From positions 4,023,501 through 4,087,500 of the forward strand of contig NZ_FO082820.1 of NCBI RefSeq assembly GCF_000967425.1: 64,000 nucleotides of DNA, in the 5' to 3' direction. The first letter of the stretch is position 1, and the number at the start of each line of letters is the position of its first letter. Position numbers and translations under genes: made by a program. The DNA is from Pseudorhizobium banfieldiae. Lineage in GTDB: Bacteria > Pseudomonadota > Alphaproteobacteria > Rhizobiales > Rhizobiaceae. Shown in pieces: positions 46,561 to 54,313 of the stretch. The notes below the pieces were generated by a model, which saw only the letters and a list, made by a program, of their open reading frames with translations, was not told where the DNA came from and did not search any database.

Positions 46561-47637
46561 TTGAAGACATCCCCCAATCCGTCTATCCCGCTCTGGCTTC
46601 TCCGTCATTTGGCAGTTCTCGATGCCATCGATCCCGGTCTACTCAGTGACGTTATCAATGCCCCTGACGATCGCCTCCCAATCATTGCTGCAGCACTGGC
46701 GATCGCTTCAGAAAATCCTCGAGTTGAATGCGATGAAACTCTCGCCTCTCACGTTCGAAAATCGAACAGGCGCCGCCTTCTCGAGTATTGCGCTTCCGGC
46801 CATGTCCCCGACGGTCTGTATTCGCTTCTAAGTAAAGCTGCACCTGCCATCCGATCATCAAGCTTCTACATCACCTTGCTGAAGTGGCTTCAGGCCAAGC
46901 CTACCTGGCCGAAGCTTAAAGCTCTTCATCATGCGGAGAACTTTACGCTTACGACACTTGCCGTCCTCGACCATCTCGATCCCGTTGCCATCCACGCCAA
47001 TACTCTGGCCTTCGTACCGAACATCTACAACGCTCGGATTTTGAACGCCCAGATTGCCTTCGTTCGCGCTTGTTGTCCTGACGTTACCGAAAAGGAAATA
47101 GGCAGCCAGGTTCGTCGCCTAGGGTCAGCTTACAAGAAGGCATGGAATGATTTCCGGGAGGACGGGTACTTCGACAAGCCAAATCAGCTTGTTTCCCTGT
47201 TTATCAACCGGATCAAGTTCCCCCGAGCGCCTATTCACGCTCAGAATAACGTTGTCTTGCTCGACACCCCAAAGAAGATGACGGCCGCTTCGGTGAGGTA
47301 CAGGAACTGCCTCCGGGAGAAAATTATGGATGTAGCCAGAGGTGAGCGATACTACTTCATTTGGCAGTCATCCGATCAAGATGTCGTCGTAGAACTTCGA
47401 ATTGAGCCGCCCATTGGTGTACGGCTCAACGACATGAAAGCCGCTGGAAATAGTGACGTGGTCCCCTCAGTTCGCGAAGATATTGTCAACTTTCTCGAGA
47501 CCCAGAAAATACCGGATCTGCCATCTTGGGAAGATTATCTGCTGGAGGATCTGGATTCTCACTATGGTGAGGAGTTCCTCAAGAGCTGGGAGCAGCTGCG
47601 CACTGACGGACACGCAGAACTGTGTCAGCAACTGTAG
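46561..47637 (+). CDS. PcfJ-like protein
   Basis: The protein of about 358 residues starts with TTG after a GTGAGG site; this start is chosen because an intrinsic terminator occupies the only upstream alternatives. The C-terminal third (about 235-320) shows the PcfJ-type pattern SVRYRNCLREKIMDVARGER, YYFIWQSSDQDVVVELRI and LNDMKAAGN. PcfJ-domain proteins are encoded by plasmids and phages, with no settled function. The N-terminal 200 residues are helical and unrecognised. Confidence 0.65.
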   Translation: MKTSPNPSIPLWLLRHLAVLDAIDPGLLSDVINAPDDRLPIIAAALAIASENPRVECDETLASHVRKSNRRRLLEYCASGHVPDGLYSLLSKAAPAIRSSSFYITLLKWLQAKPTWPKLKALHHAENFTLTTLAVLDHLDPVAIHANTLAFVPNIYNARILNAQIAFVRACCPDVTEKEIGSQVRRLGSAYKKAWNDFREDGYFDKPNQLVSLFINRIKFPRAPIHAQNNVVLLDTPKKMTAASVRYRNCLREKIMDVARGERYYFIWQSSDQDVVVELRIEPPIGVRLNDMKAAGNSDVVPSVREDIVNFLETQKIPDLPSWEDYLLEDLDSHYGEEFLKSWEQLRTDGHAELCQQL

Positions 47638-47864
47638 ATCCGAAGGTGTAAACCACCCGGCCTGGTCGAGCCCAAGAACCTCGCAGATGGCCCATGCTGC
47701 ATGGTCCTGAGGCCAACGGAATCGTGAGCCGCGCCGCAGTGATGCTTTACGGGGACGAGCACATAATCATCATCTGCCTTCATTCTTTCGATGGTCGGGA
47801 TGTTCCCGCTCGCCCATATGACCCGGATCAGGCCGGCGAGCTCGACGAGGAAACCTGATTTCAT
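47625..47864 (-). CDS. Small hypothetical protein, doubtful
   Basis: The 79-residue frame begins MKSGFLVELAGLIRVIWASG and continues NIPTIERMKADDDYVLVPVK before becoming low in similarity to anything known. The first 45 residues read like a genuine small protein, and the tail may be out of frame. It converges on the PcfJ-like gene with a 13-nt overlap. Confidence 0.35.
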   Translation of the reverse strand: MKSGFLVELAGLIRVIWASGNIPTIERMKADDDYVLVPVKHHCGAAHDSVGLRTMQHGPSARFLGSTRPGGLHLRIYSC

Positions 47865-48003
47865 TCTGCCGATCCCTCCGCTGGTCGCTCGGTTGCACCG
47901 GACAATTGGATCAGTGGGGCGATCGCTGCCGTCGCTTCGGCTGCTTCCTCGAAGCTGAAGGCTCGCGCTGAAAGCACGGCAGCAACTGTCCAGTGGGCGA
48001 ATA

Positions 48004-48590
48004 GCGCCAACTCGCCAAGGACATCACGGCCGTTGACGATAAGTCCAAGAAGAAGGGCCGCGGCGGTGGCAAAAGTCCCGATATCGTAGACAGCGCCAAT
48101 CGTCGCATTGCCTCGCTGAAGGCTGAGGAAGCCGCTCTCGGCATGACCGAGCAGGCTGCGCTTGCCCTCAAGTATGAAACCGAGCTCCTTAACCAGGCGC
48201 AGCAGAAAGGCATCAATCTGACGGCTGCGCAGCGTGCGGAACTGTCTGGCGTCGCCAATCAGATGGCCTCGACCGAGATGGCTACTAAGAATGCGAAAGA
48301 GGCGATGGACTTCGCCAAGGATGCCAGGAAGGGCTTCCTGTCGGATCTCCGCTCCGGCCTCGCCAATGGTGTGAGGGTTTTTGGAAATCCTTCGGTACGG
48401 CGGCTCTAAACGTCCTGAATAAGATCATCGGCAAGATCGAAGAACAGCTTTTGGACGCACTGTTTTCTGCATCAGGCGCGGGAGGGGGAAGCGGTGGCAT
48501 CTTCGGTTCGATATTTGGTGGGCTGTCCGGAGATCGCGGCGGCTCAAGCTTCTTCCCTTCGCGCCCCGGCGTTGGACTCTATGCCTCGGG
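48004..48590 (+). pseudogene. Phage tail tape-measure protein remnant
   Basis: The C-terminal part of a lambda-GpH-like tape measure protein is visible: RRIASLKAEEAALGMTEQAA, then an Ala-rich coiled coil and KGFLSDLRSGLANG. A frameshift near 48,372 breaks the frame. The second frame continues FWKSFGTAALNVLNKIIGKI, LLDALFSASGAGGG and a Gly/Ser tail. The N-terminus is missing and stop codons lie upstream. Confidence 0.75.
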
Positions 48591-48782
48591 TACGGGAAGG
48601 CTGTCGGCCGTCAGGGAGACGCTGTGGAGGCTCTGGAGAAGCAAGTTCAAGCCTACAAGGATAGGAGCGATGAAAACGCTGCTGTGGAAGCTCTCGATCC
48701 CGTTGCTCTCTGCATTGACCTTGGCGGGATGCTAGACGACTGCCGCGCCGAATTGCGCCGGCTGGGAGAAGATCAAGCCTGA
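48591..48782 (+). pseudogene. Rz-like (i-spanin) C-terminal remnant
   Basis: An open frame of 63 codons reads DAVEALEKQVQAYKDRSDEN, then AAVEALDPVALCIDLGGMLD, ending LRRLGEDQA. It resembles the C-terminal end of small phage lysis proteins. No start codon or membrane anchor precedes it, because the tape-measure remnant is joined directly upstream. It shares its DNA with a lipoprotein in another frame. Confidence 0.5.
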
Positions 48783-48893
48783 AGCCGTCGACGGCGCTCT
48801 ACCTCGCCGGCAATGACGTGACTGCGGGGCAAGGGATCGCCAGCCATAATCGCCACGGCACCAATCAGGGGTGCTGGAAATAGCGGCCCCAGG
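48670..48893 (+). pseudogene. Nested Rz1-like lipoprotein, broken by stop and frameshift
   Basis: An ATG after an ATAGGAGC site starts MKTLLWKLSIPLLSALTLAGC, a lipoprotein signal with lipobox Cys. A TAG follows at once. Beyond it, TTAAPNCAGWEKIK and, in a second frame, LKPSTALYLAGND plus GIASHNRHGTNQGCWK complete a typical small rhizobiophage lipoprotein. The overlap with the Rz-like frame is the classic spanin gene layout. Confidence 0.55.
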
Positions 48894-49053
48894 CTCCGTC
48901 CCACGGAGCGCCGAGCCTAGCCATCCGCAACTACGGGATTGCGACGGCCTGCAGGCGTAGTGCCAGCAGGAGGTTGACGGTTTCTTACCTTGCAAGATGT
49001 CTGGACGCGGGACCCAGTGTGCAGCGCATGGCCGCCCTGTCTGATACGAAAAG
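48894..49053. other. No gene recognised
   Basis: This 160-nt stretch between the lysis-gene remnants and the terminator-like hairpin shows only short frames and no recognised motif. Confidence 0.5.
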
Positions 49054-49087
49054 AACCCGGTTCGGCTGGCGGGCCAGACCGGGTCCT
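49054..49087. terminator. Long GC hairpin, probably bidirectional terminator
   Basis: Nested stems AACCCGGT / ACCGGGTC (one mismatch) and CTGG / CCAG surround a CGGG loop. The plus strand continues CCTTTCTC and the minus strand TTCTTTTCG. It separates the phage remnant from the DUF1515 gene. Confidence 0.6.
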
Positions 49088-49233
49088 TTCTCAAATCGAG
49101 CCTGCAGACTCGATGCAGTCGGAAATTCTCAGTCCACGCTTGCGCCTGGCTTACGAACGCCAAGGCCTCGCCACCTCAATGATCATTTCATGAAAGCGGC
49201 AGCATAGCGGGATCGAATGATGATATCCTCAGG

Positions 49234-49626
49234 GTGCTCGGGCGCCTCGAGGAGAAGGTGGATGGCGTGGGCAAGCGTCTGGACAGGTTTCAGCGGGAGT
49301 TCACGGAGGAGCGGAGGAGAAGCTCCGAAAGCCGCCACAGGCTTCACGAACGGATCGATGAGCAGCCGCACCGGATTGGAGAGGCGGAGAAGACAGTCGT
49401 CGCGGCCGGCGCCATAGCCGCACAGCAGAGGGACGTCATCGCCGCCCTCACTACAACGATCGACCAAGAAATCAAACCGACGATGAATCAGGTGAAGGAC
49501 ATCACCCGCCTCGGCAAAACCGCCGCCCTAATCTTCGCCAGCCTGGGTTTCACCGCTGGCGGCATGTTCATCTATTTCTCGGAGACGGTGGTGCCGCTGA
49601 TCAGGAGGTGGCTGCGGATCGAATAG
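49234..49626 (+). CDS. DUF1515-like membrane protein
   Basis: The product of about 130 residues has a coiled-coil N-terminal two-thirds (LGRLEEKVDGVGKRLDRFQR) and one transmembrane helix (about 96-115, ALIFASLGFTAGGMFIYFSE). It resembles DUF1515 proteins found in rhizobial prophages. The upstream codons SNDDILRV are in frame but lack an ATG, so GTG at 49,234 is taken as start. It may be a holin-region protein of the decayed phage. Confidence 0.65.
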   Translation: MLGRLEEKVDGVGKRLDRFQREFTEERRRSSESRHRLHERIDEQPHRIGEAEKTVVAAGAIAAQQRDVIAALTTTIDQEIKPTMNQVKDITRLGKTAALIFASLGFTAGGMFIYFSETVVPLIRRWLRIE

Positions 49627-49702
49627 CGGCGACCTTGTAACGGCATCGAAGCCGTGAACTTTCGCGTTAATTCAGCGTTTCCTTATGTAGGAGGAGACGA
49701 CA

Positions 49703-49888
49703 ATGAAACAGACACCAAATCGTCAGGTACGGATACCAGGTCCGCCGCTGCATTGCGTTCAGAAAACGTGTGACAAAGCCGGCGCAAGTCCGAAGGAAGT
49801 TCGGAAGATGCTTCAGCTTCTTGGCAAGCGCGCAGCGCTGCACGAGTTGTCGCAGAACCTCAAGGACCGCCCGCCGAAATTTCGTTGA
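49703..49888 (+). CDS. Small basic protein of 61 residues, unknown function
   Basis: A very strong TAGGAGGAG site precedes the ATG. The product MKQTPNRQVRIPGPPLHCVQ then KTCDKAGASPKEVRKMLQLL ends in basic NLKDRPPKFR. It has two cysteines and no membrane helix. I do not recognise the family; similar small basic proteins are common in rhizobial accessory regions. Confidence 0.6.
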   Translation: MKQTPNRQVRIPGPPLHCVQKTCDKAGASPKEVRKMLQLLGKRAALHELSQNLKDRPPKFR

Positions 49889-49933
49889 GATTGCTAAGCC
49901 AAGTATCGCGACCAACTGGCGCGCCTTCAGGTG

Positions 49934-50326
49934 CTAACGGCACCAGTCAATCTTGTTGCCCTTCCGCCACTCCCTGGCGAATCCTTCCCTGATCAGCTCT
50001 TTCCCCACTTCTCGACCATTCGGCAGGTAGACGTTCACCAGCGGCCGCCCATAGCGGTCCTTGCCCTTGGCTTCGATCCGGAGCTTCTTCCCCTCGATCA
50101 TCTCCTGCAGCCGGAACTTGGCCAGTTGCGCCATTTTCCGCTCCTTCTGGCACTTGGCACCGCGGCCGATCTCCGGTGTATCCACGCCACGTACGTTGAC
50201 CACCCCTTCACCCAGGAGGCGCATGTTCTGTCCGTCGCATTTGATGGTGTCGCCATCGACGACAGAGAGAGCGGCACAGACGATGAGCGCTGAAACCATT
50301 ACTGTCCCCATCCATTCTCGCGACAT
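49934..50326 (-). CDS. Thermonuclease-family (SNase-like) protein
   Basis: The 130-residue product has an N-terminal hydrophobic segment (possible signal or anchor, residues 8-22) and an SNase fold: VVDGDTIKCDGQNMRLLGEG, RGVDTPEIGRGAKCQKERKM, and KDRYGRPLVNVYLPNGREVG. It is probably a secreted nuclease. The start overlaps the end of the preceding small gene by 28 nt; later in-frame Met codons at residue 6 or 10 would shorten the overlap. Confidence 0.85.
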   Translation of the reverse strand: MSREWMGTVMVSALIVCAALSVVDGDTIKCDGQNMRLLGEGVVNVRGVDTPEIGRGAKCQKERKMAQLAKFRLQEMIEGKKLRIEAKGKDRYGRPLVNVYLPNGREVGKELIREGFAREWRKGNKIDWCR

Positions 50327-50490
50327 CGGGCTTCCGCAGCCGCTATCGCTGCAGAGCGATTGGGGTAAGGGCCTATGATGTCCATGTCGCCGCGGAATGT
50401 GACGACGGCGCAGCGTGTGACCACATCAAAGATGATGTGCATGCCCTTCTCATAGGGCTCGTCCGGAGCATTCTCCGTTGCCTGCTGCAT
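50299..50490 (-). CDS. Small protein of 63 residues, unknown function
   Basis: The product starts MQQATENAPDEPYEKGMHII after a GGGGGTGATG site. It contains VVTFRGDMDIIGPYPNRSAA, then a helical AIAAAEARCREN tail, a pattern resembling small DUF-type beta-alpha proteins of rhizobia. It overlaps the SNase gene on the same strand, suggesting translational coupling. Confidence 0.6.
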   Translation of the reverse strand: MQQATENAPDEPYEKGMHIIFDVVTRCAVVTFRGDMDIIGPYPNRSAAIAAAEARCRENGWGQ

Positions 50491-50550
50491 GGCATCACCC
50501 CCGCGAATCGTCGGGAGTATGCTACGCACATCTCCTACAGGGGGAACCCC

Positions 50551-50652
50551 TCAACTCAGCCATCCGAACAGATGTGCCGTATGCATTGCGGCGCTAGCGA
50601 CCGCGGCCAGCACCGCAACGGCAAAGACCAGATCAATCAGCCAGCTCTTCAC
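50551..50652 (-). CDS. 33-residue membrane microprotein coupled to SRAP
   Basis: GTG overlaps the SRAP stop (GTGA). The product begins MKSWLIDLVFAVAVLAAVAS and ends AAMHTAHLFGWLS, a single transmembrane helix with short polar ends. It is shorter than normal gene-calling limits. The overlap and the clean hydrophobic pattern support coding, but homologues cannot be checked here. Confidence 0.5.
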   Translation of the reverse strand: MKSWLIDLVFAVAVLAAVASAAMHTAHLFGWLS

Positions 50653-51374
50653 GCGGCCTTCTTCGGTTCGTCTAGTAGCATCAGTTCGTCATCCGGAAGC
50701 GGCCGCTGCAGCACCTTCGCCTGGTTCCATGGCGCAGTCAGCCATGTCTCGATCTCCTCCTCGTTCCTGAGGATGACCGGCATTGCCTTCGGGTGGATCT
50801 CGCCCACCACGCGGTTCGGGTCCGTGGTCAGGAAGGCGAATAGATCACAATTGATCAGCCCTTCCTTCACCTTGCGCACGCAATTCCAATCTCTGATCCA
50901 TAGGCCGGCAAAGAACATGAGGGGTTCGCTCTCGTCGCGCGCAAACCATGCGTTCGGCGTGCGGCCCCCTTCAACCTTGCTGCCAGGGTCCGGTTCGGCA
51001 AATCGCGTGAAGGGCACGACGCAGCGGTGCTCGATCCCGGTCCAGCGGGTCCAATGCTTGCTGGAAGTGTTACGGATATTGGTCGTTCCTCCGTCCGGCT
51101 CCATCTTCAGCAGTTCCTGGAAGTCCACCTCTTTCCCCTTGGCGCGCAGTCTGTCAGCCCGTCTCGACGCTGCTTGAAAGATGGCCTGCTGCGAGCTCGG
51201 CATTCCCCAGCGCACCCACGCCATCTCCCGGCCGCTATCGATGTTGCGCACGATCGGCGCCATCTGGTCCGGATAGATGTCGAGTGAGGGCTGCAGGTTA
51301 CCCAGGCGGTCGAAGGCCTTGGTGATGGCCCGGATCGCCTCCTGGTTGGTCGTGACGTTGTAGAGATTGCACAT
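50649..51374 (-). CDS. SRAP (YedK/HMCES-type) protein
   Basis: The 241-residue protein has the catalytic Cys2 after initiator Met (MCNLYNVTTNQEAI), MAWVRWGMPSS, the NIRNTSSKHW region with catalytic Asn, and the C-terminal GEIHPKAMPVIL with the active His. SRAP proteins form protective thiazolidine crosslinks with abasic sites in single-stranded DNA. The canonical NAR-E box reads NIRN, as in a rhizobial subgroup. A micro-ORF overlaps its stop. Confidence 0.92.
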   Translation of the reverse strand: MCNLYNVTTNQEAIRAITKAFDRLGNLQPSLDIYPDQMAPIVRNIDSGREMAWVRWGMPSSQQAIFQAASRRADRLRAKGKEVDFQELLKMEPDGGTTNIRNTSSKHWTRWTGIEHRCVVPFTRFAEPDPGSKVEGGRTPNAWFARDESEPLMFFAGLWIRDWNCVRKVKEGLINCDLFAFLTTDPNRVVGEIHPKAMPVILRNEEEIETWLTAPWNQAKVLQRPLPDDELMLLDEPKKAA

Positions 51375-51503
51375 CGGCAGGTCCTCCCCCTTCCATTCTC
51401 AAGCCTGCAGCGCACTGTCGAGCGATTAGCGAGAATGCGATCCAATATTGCAAGCCCCTGTTGAGGGATCTGAGGCACAACGCATTCAACAGGAGAGTGA
51501 CCA

Positions 51504-51752
51504 GTGGACGCCAGAGCCGATCGCAGACGATACCCCAGAAGGGTCCGCGTATGGAGCGGCCAAGTGCGCGTCGGCGGTATAGCAGTGGACTGTGCCGTAT
51601 CGAACGAGTCAGTGGAAGGTCTGAAGTTGATCACGGAAACGGGCATCTTGTTGCGTGGAGAGACTTTCGTCCACCTGCCGGACGGCACAACTCGCCGATG
51701 CCTCGTCAGATGGCAGAGGCTCAACGAGGTCGGCGTGAGGCTTCTCGACTAG
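51504..51752 (+). CDS. PilZ-domain protein
   Basis: The 82-residue protein has the N-terminal RADRRRYPRRVRV motif and the beta-barrel pattern ending CLVRWQRLNEVGVRLLD, which fits small rhizobial PilZ proteins that bind c-di-GMP. The second motif (D/N-x-S-x2-G) is present as SNESVEGL rather than DLSxxG, so ligand binding may be weak. It stands upstream of the ligase with a 69-nt gap. Confidence 0.75.
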   Translation: MDARADRRRYPRRVRVWSGQVRVGGIAVDCAVSNESVEGLKLITETGILLRGETFVHLPDGTTRRCLVRWQRLNEVGVRLLD

Positions 51753-51821
51753 CCCCACGCGGTCATCCGACCGGCATTCGGCGGATACCGGATCTTAAAC
51801 AGACGGTGGTGCAATGGCCGC

Positions 51822-52868
51822 ATGGTCAAACGTCCCCGCAAGCCGACTGCTCCACTTCTCATCGAAGACGACCTTCCGCCGAAAAGCGGCCGAGTGCGCA
51901 AGCGCGACCCGAAGCAGCCGGAACTGCCCTTTGATCCGATGCCGGAGAGGATCGAGCCGTGCCTTGCCAAGCTCGTTCAGAAGCCGCCGCATGGCGACGA
52001 GTGGTCCTACGAGCTGAAGTGGGACGGATACCGGCTGGCTGTGCACATTGAGACGAGTGGCGTGCGAATCCTCACCAGGAACGGGCACGACTGGACGCAT
52101 CGCTTTCCGGGGATCGAGGAAGAGGCGCGGGACTTCGCGCCTTCGACCATGATCCTAGATGGCGAGGCCGTGGTGTTCAATGCGCAGGGCATTCCTGATT
52201 TCGGGCTGCTGCAGAACTCGCTCGGCGGGCGGGGCGGCAAGCTGCCTTCGCGGAACTCGGTCCTCATGGCCTTCGATCTCCTCTACCTCGACGGGCACGA
52301 TCTGACTAAGATGGAATACGGCGCCCGCCGGCATCTTCTGGAGGACGTGCTCGCTGACAAGCAGGGAGCGATCCGGCTTTCGGAAGAGTTTCATGAGGAT
52401 CCGGACGAGCTGCTGCGGCACGCCTGCGAGCACGACCTGGAGGGGATCATCGCCAAGCATCGCGACCGGCCTTACAGGTCCGGGCGGACTGGTGACTGGC
52501 TGAAGATCAAGTGCGTGCAGAGCGATACGTTCGCGATCGTCGGCTACGAGCCGTCTACGGCGGTTCCCGGCGCGATCGGCAGCCTTCTCCTCGCTGCGCG
52601 ATATCGGGACGGCTGGAAATATGCCGGCAGCGTCGGTACCGGCTTCAAGCACGACGAGGCGCGGCGGCTGAAGAAGCAGCTCGACAAGCTCAAGACAAAC
52701 ATTCCGGCGGTGAGCGTGCCGAGCAAGAAGGTGGTGATGACCGGACCGTCGCTCGCCGCGGAGATCGAATACCGTGCCTGGACCCATACCGGAACGCTTC
52801 GGCATCCCTCGTTCAAAGGACTGCGCGAGGCAGAGGACTGGGCGGAGGTCTACCGGCTGCCGGATTAG
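51822..52868 (+). CDS. ATP-dependent DNA ligase, LigD ligase-domain type
   Basis: The 348-residue enzyme has the lysine nucleotidylation motif ELKWDGYR (KWDG), TRNGHDWTHRFPGI (motif III region), DGEAVVF, FDLLYLDG, EGIIAKH and WLKIK, then an OB-fold domain (about 240-345). Polymerase and nuclease domains of full LigD are absent. Stand-alone ligases of this type serve nonhomologous end joining with Ku. No ku gene is seen in the window. Confidence 0.93.
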   Translation: MVKRPRKPTAPLLIEDDLPPKSGRVRKRDPKQPELPFDPMPERIEPCLAKLVQKPPHGDEWSYELKWDGYRLAVHIETSGVRILTRNGHDWTHRFPGIEEEARDFAPSTMILDGEAVVFNAQGIPDFGLLQNSLGGRGGKLPSRNSVLMAFDLLYLDGHDLTKMEYGARRHLLEDVLADKQGAIRLSEEFHEDPDELLRHACEHDLEGIIAKHRDRPYRSGRTGDWLKIKCVQSDTFAIVGYEPSTAVPGAIGSLLLAARYRDGWKYAGSVGTGFKHDEARRLKKQLDKLKTNIPAVSVPSKKVVMTGPSLAAEIEYRAWTHTGTLRHPSFKGLREAEDWAEVYRLPD

Positions 52869-52904
52869 GTTGGGCGGGGGAGCTCGCCCAGCAGCGCCAT
52901 TGCG

Positions 52905-52990
52905 TCACCTATCCCAGCTTTCGGCGATGATCTTTGCGTTCTTCTCTCCGCATGAGGAGAAGAGGCGACTCCGTGGCGCCGCCTCTCATC
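52905..52990 (-). pseudogene. Fragment of the zinc-ribbon protein family
   Basis: The frame reads RLFSSCGEKNAKIIAESWDR and stop, closely matching the C-terminal CTLCGEKNARIMAGGWVER of the gene at 54,597-54,863. The first Cys of the pair is lost and the N-terminal part is absent, so it is a decayed duplicate. Confidence 0.6.
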
Positions 52991-53003
52991 GGCAAAACGA
53001 AAA

Positions 53004-53031
53004 AGCCCGGTGCGGGAGGATGCACCGGGCT
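53004..53031 (-). terminator. Intrinsic terminator, leftward
   Basis: Perfect 10-bp arms AGCCCGGTGC / GCACCGGGCT with an 8-nt loop are followed on the minus strand by TTTTCGTTTTG. It ends transcription from the PH-domain gene at 53,172-53,549. Confidence 0.8.
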
Positions 53032-53171
53032 CGATATTGACTGGCGACTTGGGAGGAGGGGGATGCCGCCAATCGTCGTCACGAGCATTTGGGAGGAGGA
53101 GGGGTGTGCTCGCGACAGCCCGTAGGTAGGGAGTGCCGCCGGCGATTGACATTTGACAAGTTGACGCAGTG

Positions 53172-53549
53172 CTAGCGCAATACACCCGTTGCCAAGGCCC
53201 GCTGGATCCCACGGACATCGGTGCCCTTTTTCAAGGTCTTCTTGATCGGCTCGTTGGTTCCCGATACCCAAATCTTCAGTTCCGAATCCAAATCAAAAGT
53301 GCCGGCTGTCTCGACGGCGAAACGGGTGACTGCGCGATAAGGAATCGATGTGTAGTCAACCTTGCTGCCAGTCATGCCCTGGATGTCGACGAGGATGACG
53401 CGATGCTGTGTGAAGACAAAGAAGTCGCGGATGACCTTGAAGGCAAGTTGGGGTGTCTCTCCCTCGATGAGAACGCCGTTTAGGCGCTTGTTCAGGTCAG
53501 CAGGATCAACGGTAGAGCCGTGCCCCAATAGTCCATCAAAAATGCCCAT
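53172..53549 (-). CDS. Bacterial PH-domain protein
   Basis: The product of about 125 residues starts MGIFDGLLGHGSTVDPADLN. It has a bPH_1-like core (QLAFKVIRDFFVFTQHRVIL, VDYTSIPYRAVTRFAVETAG, LDSELKIWVSG) and a C-terminal helix. The family is widespread, probably involved in stress response or protein binding; no catalytic role is known. The shorter start is preferred over one nine codons upstream. Confidence 0.85.
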   Translation of the reverse strand: MGIFDGLLGHGSTVDPADLNKRLNGVLIEGETPQLAFKVIRDFFVFTQHRVILVDIQGMTGSKVDYTSIPYRAVTRFAVETAGTFDLDSELKIWVSGTNEPIKKTLKKGTDVRGIQRALATGVLR

Positions 53550-53614
53550 GCAAAGTCTCCGGTTCAGCAACAGCATATGGTTCGTCAGTAGGTGCCGCCA
53601 AGTCCCGTGTCAGC

Positions 53615-53905
53615 GTGTCCACCACCACCGACTTCATCGCCGAGCTCGTCCGTGCCGCCAACGAAATCCATCTCCTGTCGCCCGCCGAGCGCCGGAGATT
53701 GCTTGAACGCGCTGCGGCCGTGATCGCTGCTCAGCGTGAAATTTTAGACCTCCGCGACACGGTTGTGCCCCCGAGTCGCGGGGTGGTGAGTGATCTTGAC
53801 GCAATGAAGCAGCACGCGCGGGAAGGGGCGGATGTCGTTGTGCGGTCGGTGCTGCTGCTATGGGCCGAGGAGATCCGCCGGCTGCGGATACTGGCTAGGG
53901 AGTAA
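53615..53905 (+). CDS. Small helical protein, member 1 of an unnamed three-copy family
   Basis: The 96-residue product starts with GTG (MSTTTDFIAELVRAANEIHL) and has a conserved block LLSPAERRRLLERAAAVIAA, then a helical C-terminus WAEEIRRLRILARE. It is homologous to 54,314-54,613 and to the frameshifted copy at 57,968-58,284. No membrane helix or metal site is visible. Function is unknown; the pattern suggests a helical-bundle oligomer. Confidence 0.7.
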   Translation: MSTTTDFIAELVRAANEIHLLSPAERRRLLERAAAVIAAQREILDLRDTVVPPSRGVVSDLDAMKQHAREGADVVVRSVLLLWAEEIRRLRILARE

Positions 53906-54113
53906 CGGTATCCCGCGTACCGCACCACCGCCTGGACAGCGTCCTCAAGCTTCGCCACATAAGAAACGTCATGGCAGAAGTGCGCATGCATGGCCACCTC
54001 GCTGTCACCGCTGCTAGCGTTAGCCCCAGGCCGATGCCGAACATCAATAGGCCCTTTACGGTCGACAGCGACGCCTGAGCCCATAGCGGCCGCTCTTGTT
54101 TTGCTGACTTCAT
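53895..54113 (-). CDS. Small membrane protein of 72 residues, possibly frameshifted
   Basis: An AGGGGG site precedes MKSAKQERPLWAQASLSTVK and a transmembrane helix (GLLMFGIGLGLTLAAV). The last 25 residues are Arg/Trp rich and look out of frame, so the 3' end may be damaged. It converges with the neighbouring gene with an 11-nt overlap. Confidence 0.45.
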   Translation of the reverse strand: MKSAKQERPLWAQASLSTVKGLLMFGIGLGLTLAAVTARWPCMRTSAMTFLMWRSLRTLSRRWCGTRDTVTP

Positions 54114-54313
54114 GTCTGCCCCCTAATTCCCTTGGGTTCATTGGGAGCGCATGTTGACGATTCTGGGAAGGCTAATCAGGCACCACGGTGGACGTGGGTG
54201 CCCCGGAAGATCTGCATGCGGGTTCAGACCTTCCCGGGGCTGCCAGATTTGGGTTTCTGGCTGCGCGACTGTCTCACGCCTGCCGTTGATTTTCCGTCAA
54301 ACTGAATGGTGAA

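Noticed and set aside
53731..54141. 136-codon minus-strand protein
   Set aside because: It is antisense to member 1 of the unnamed family and overlaps a better-supported small membrane frame.
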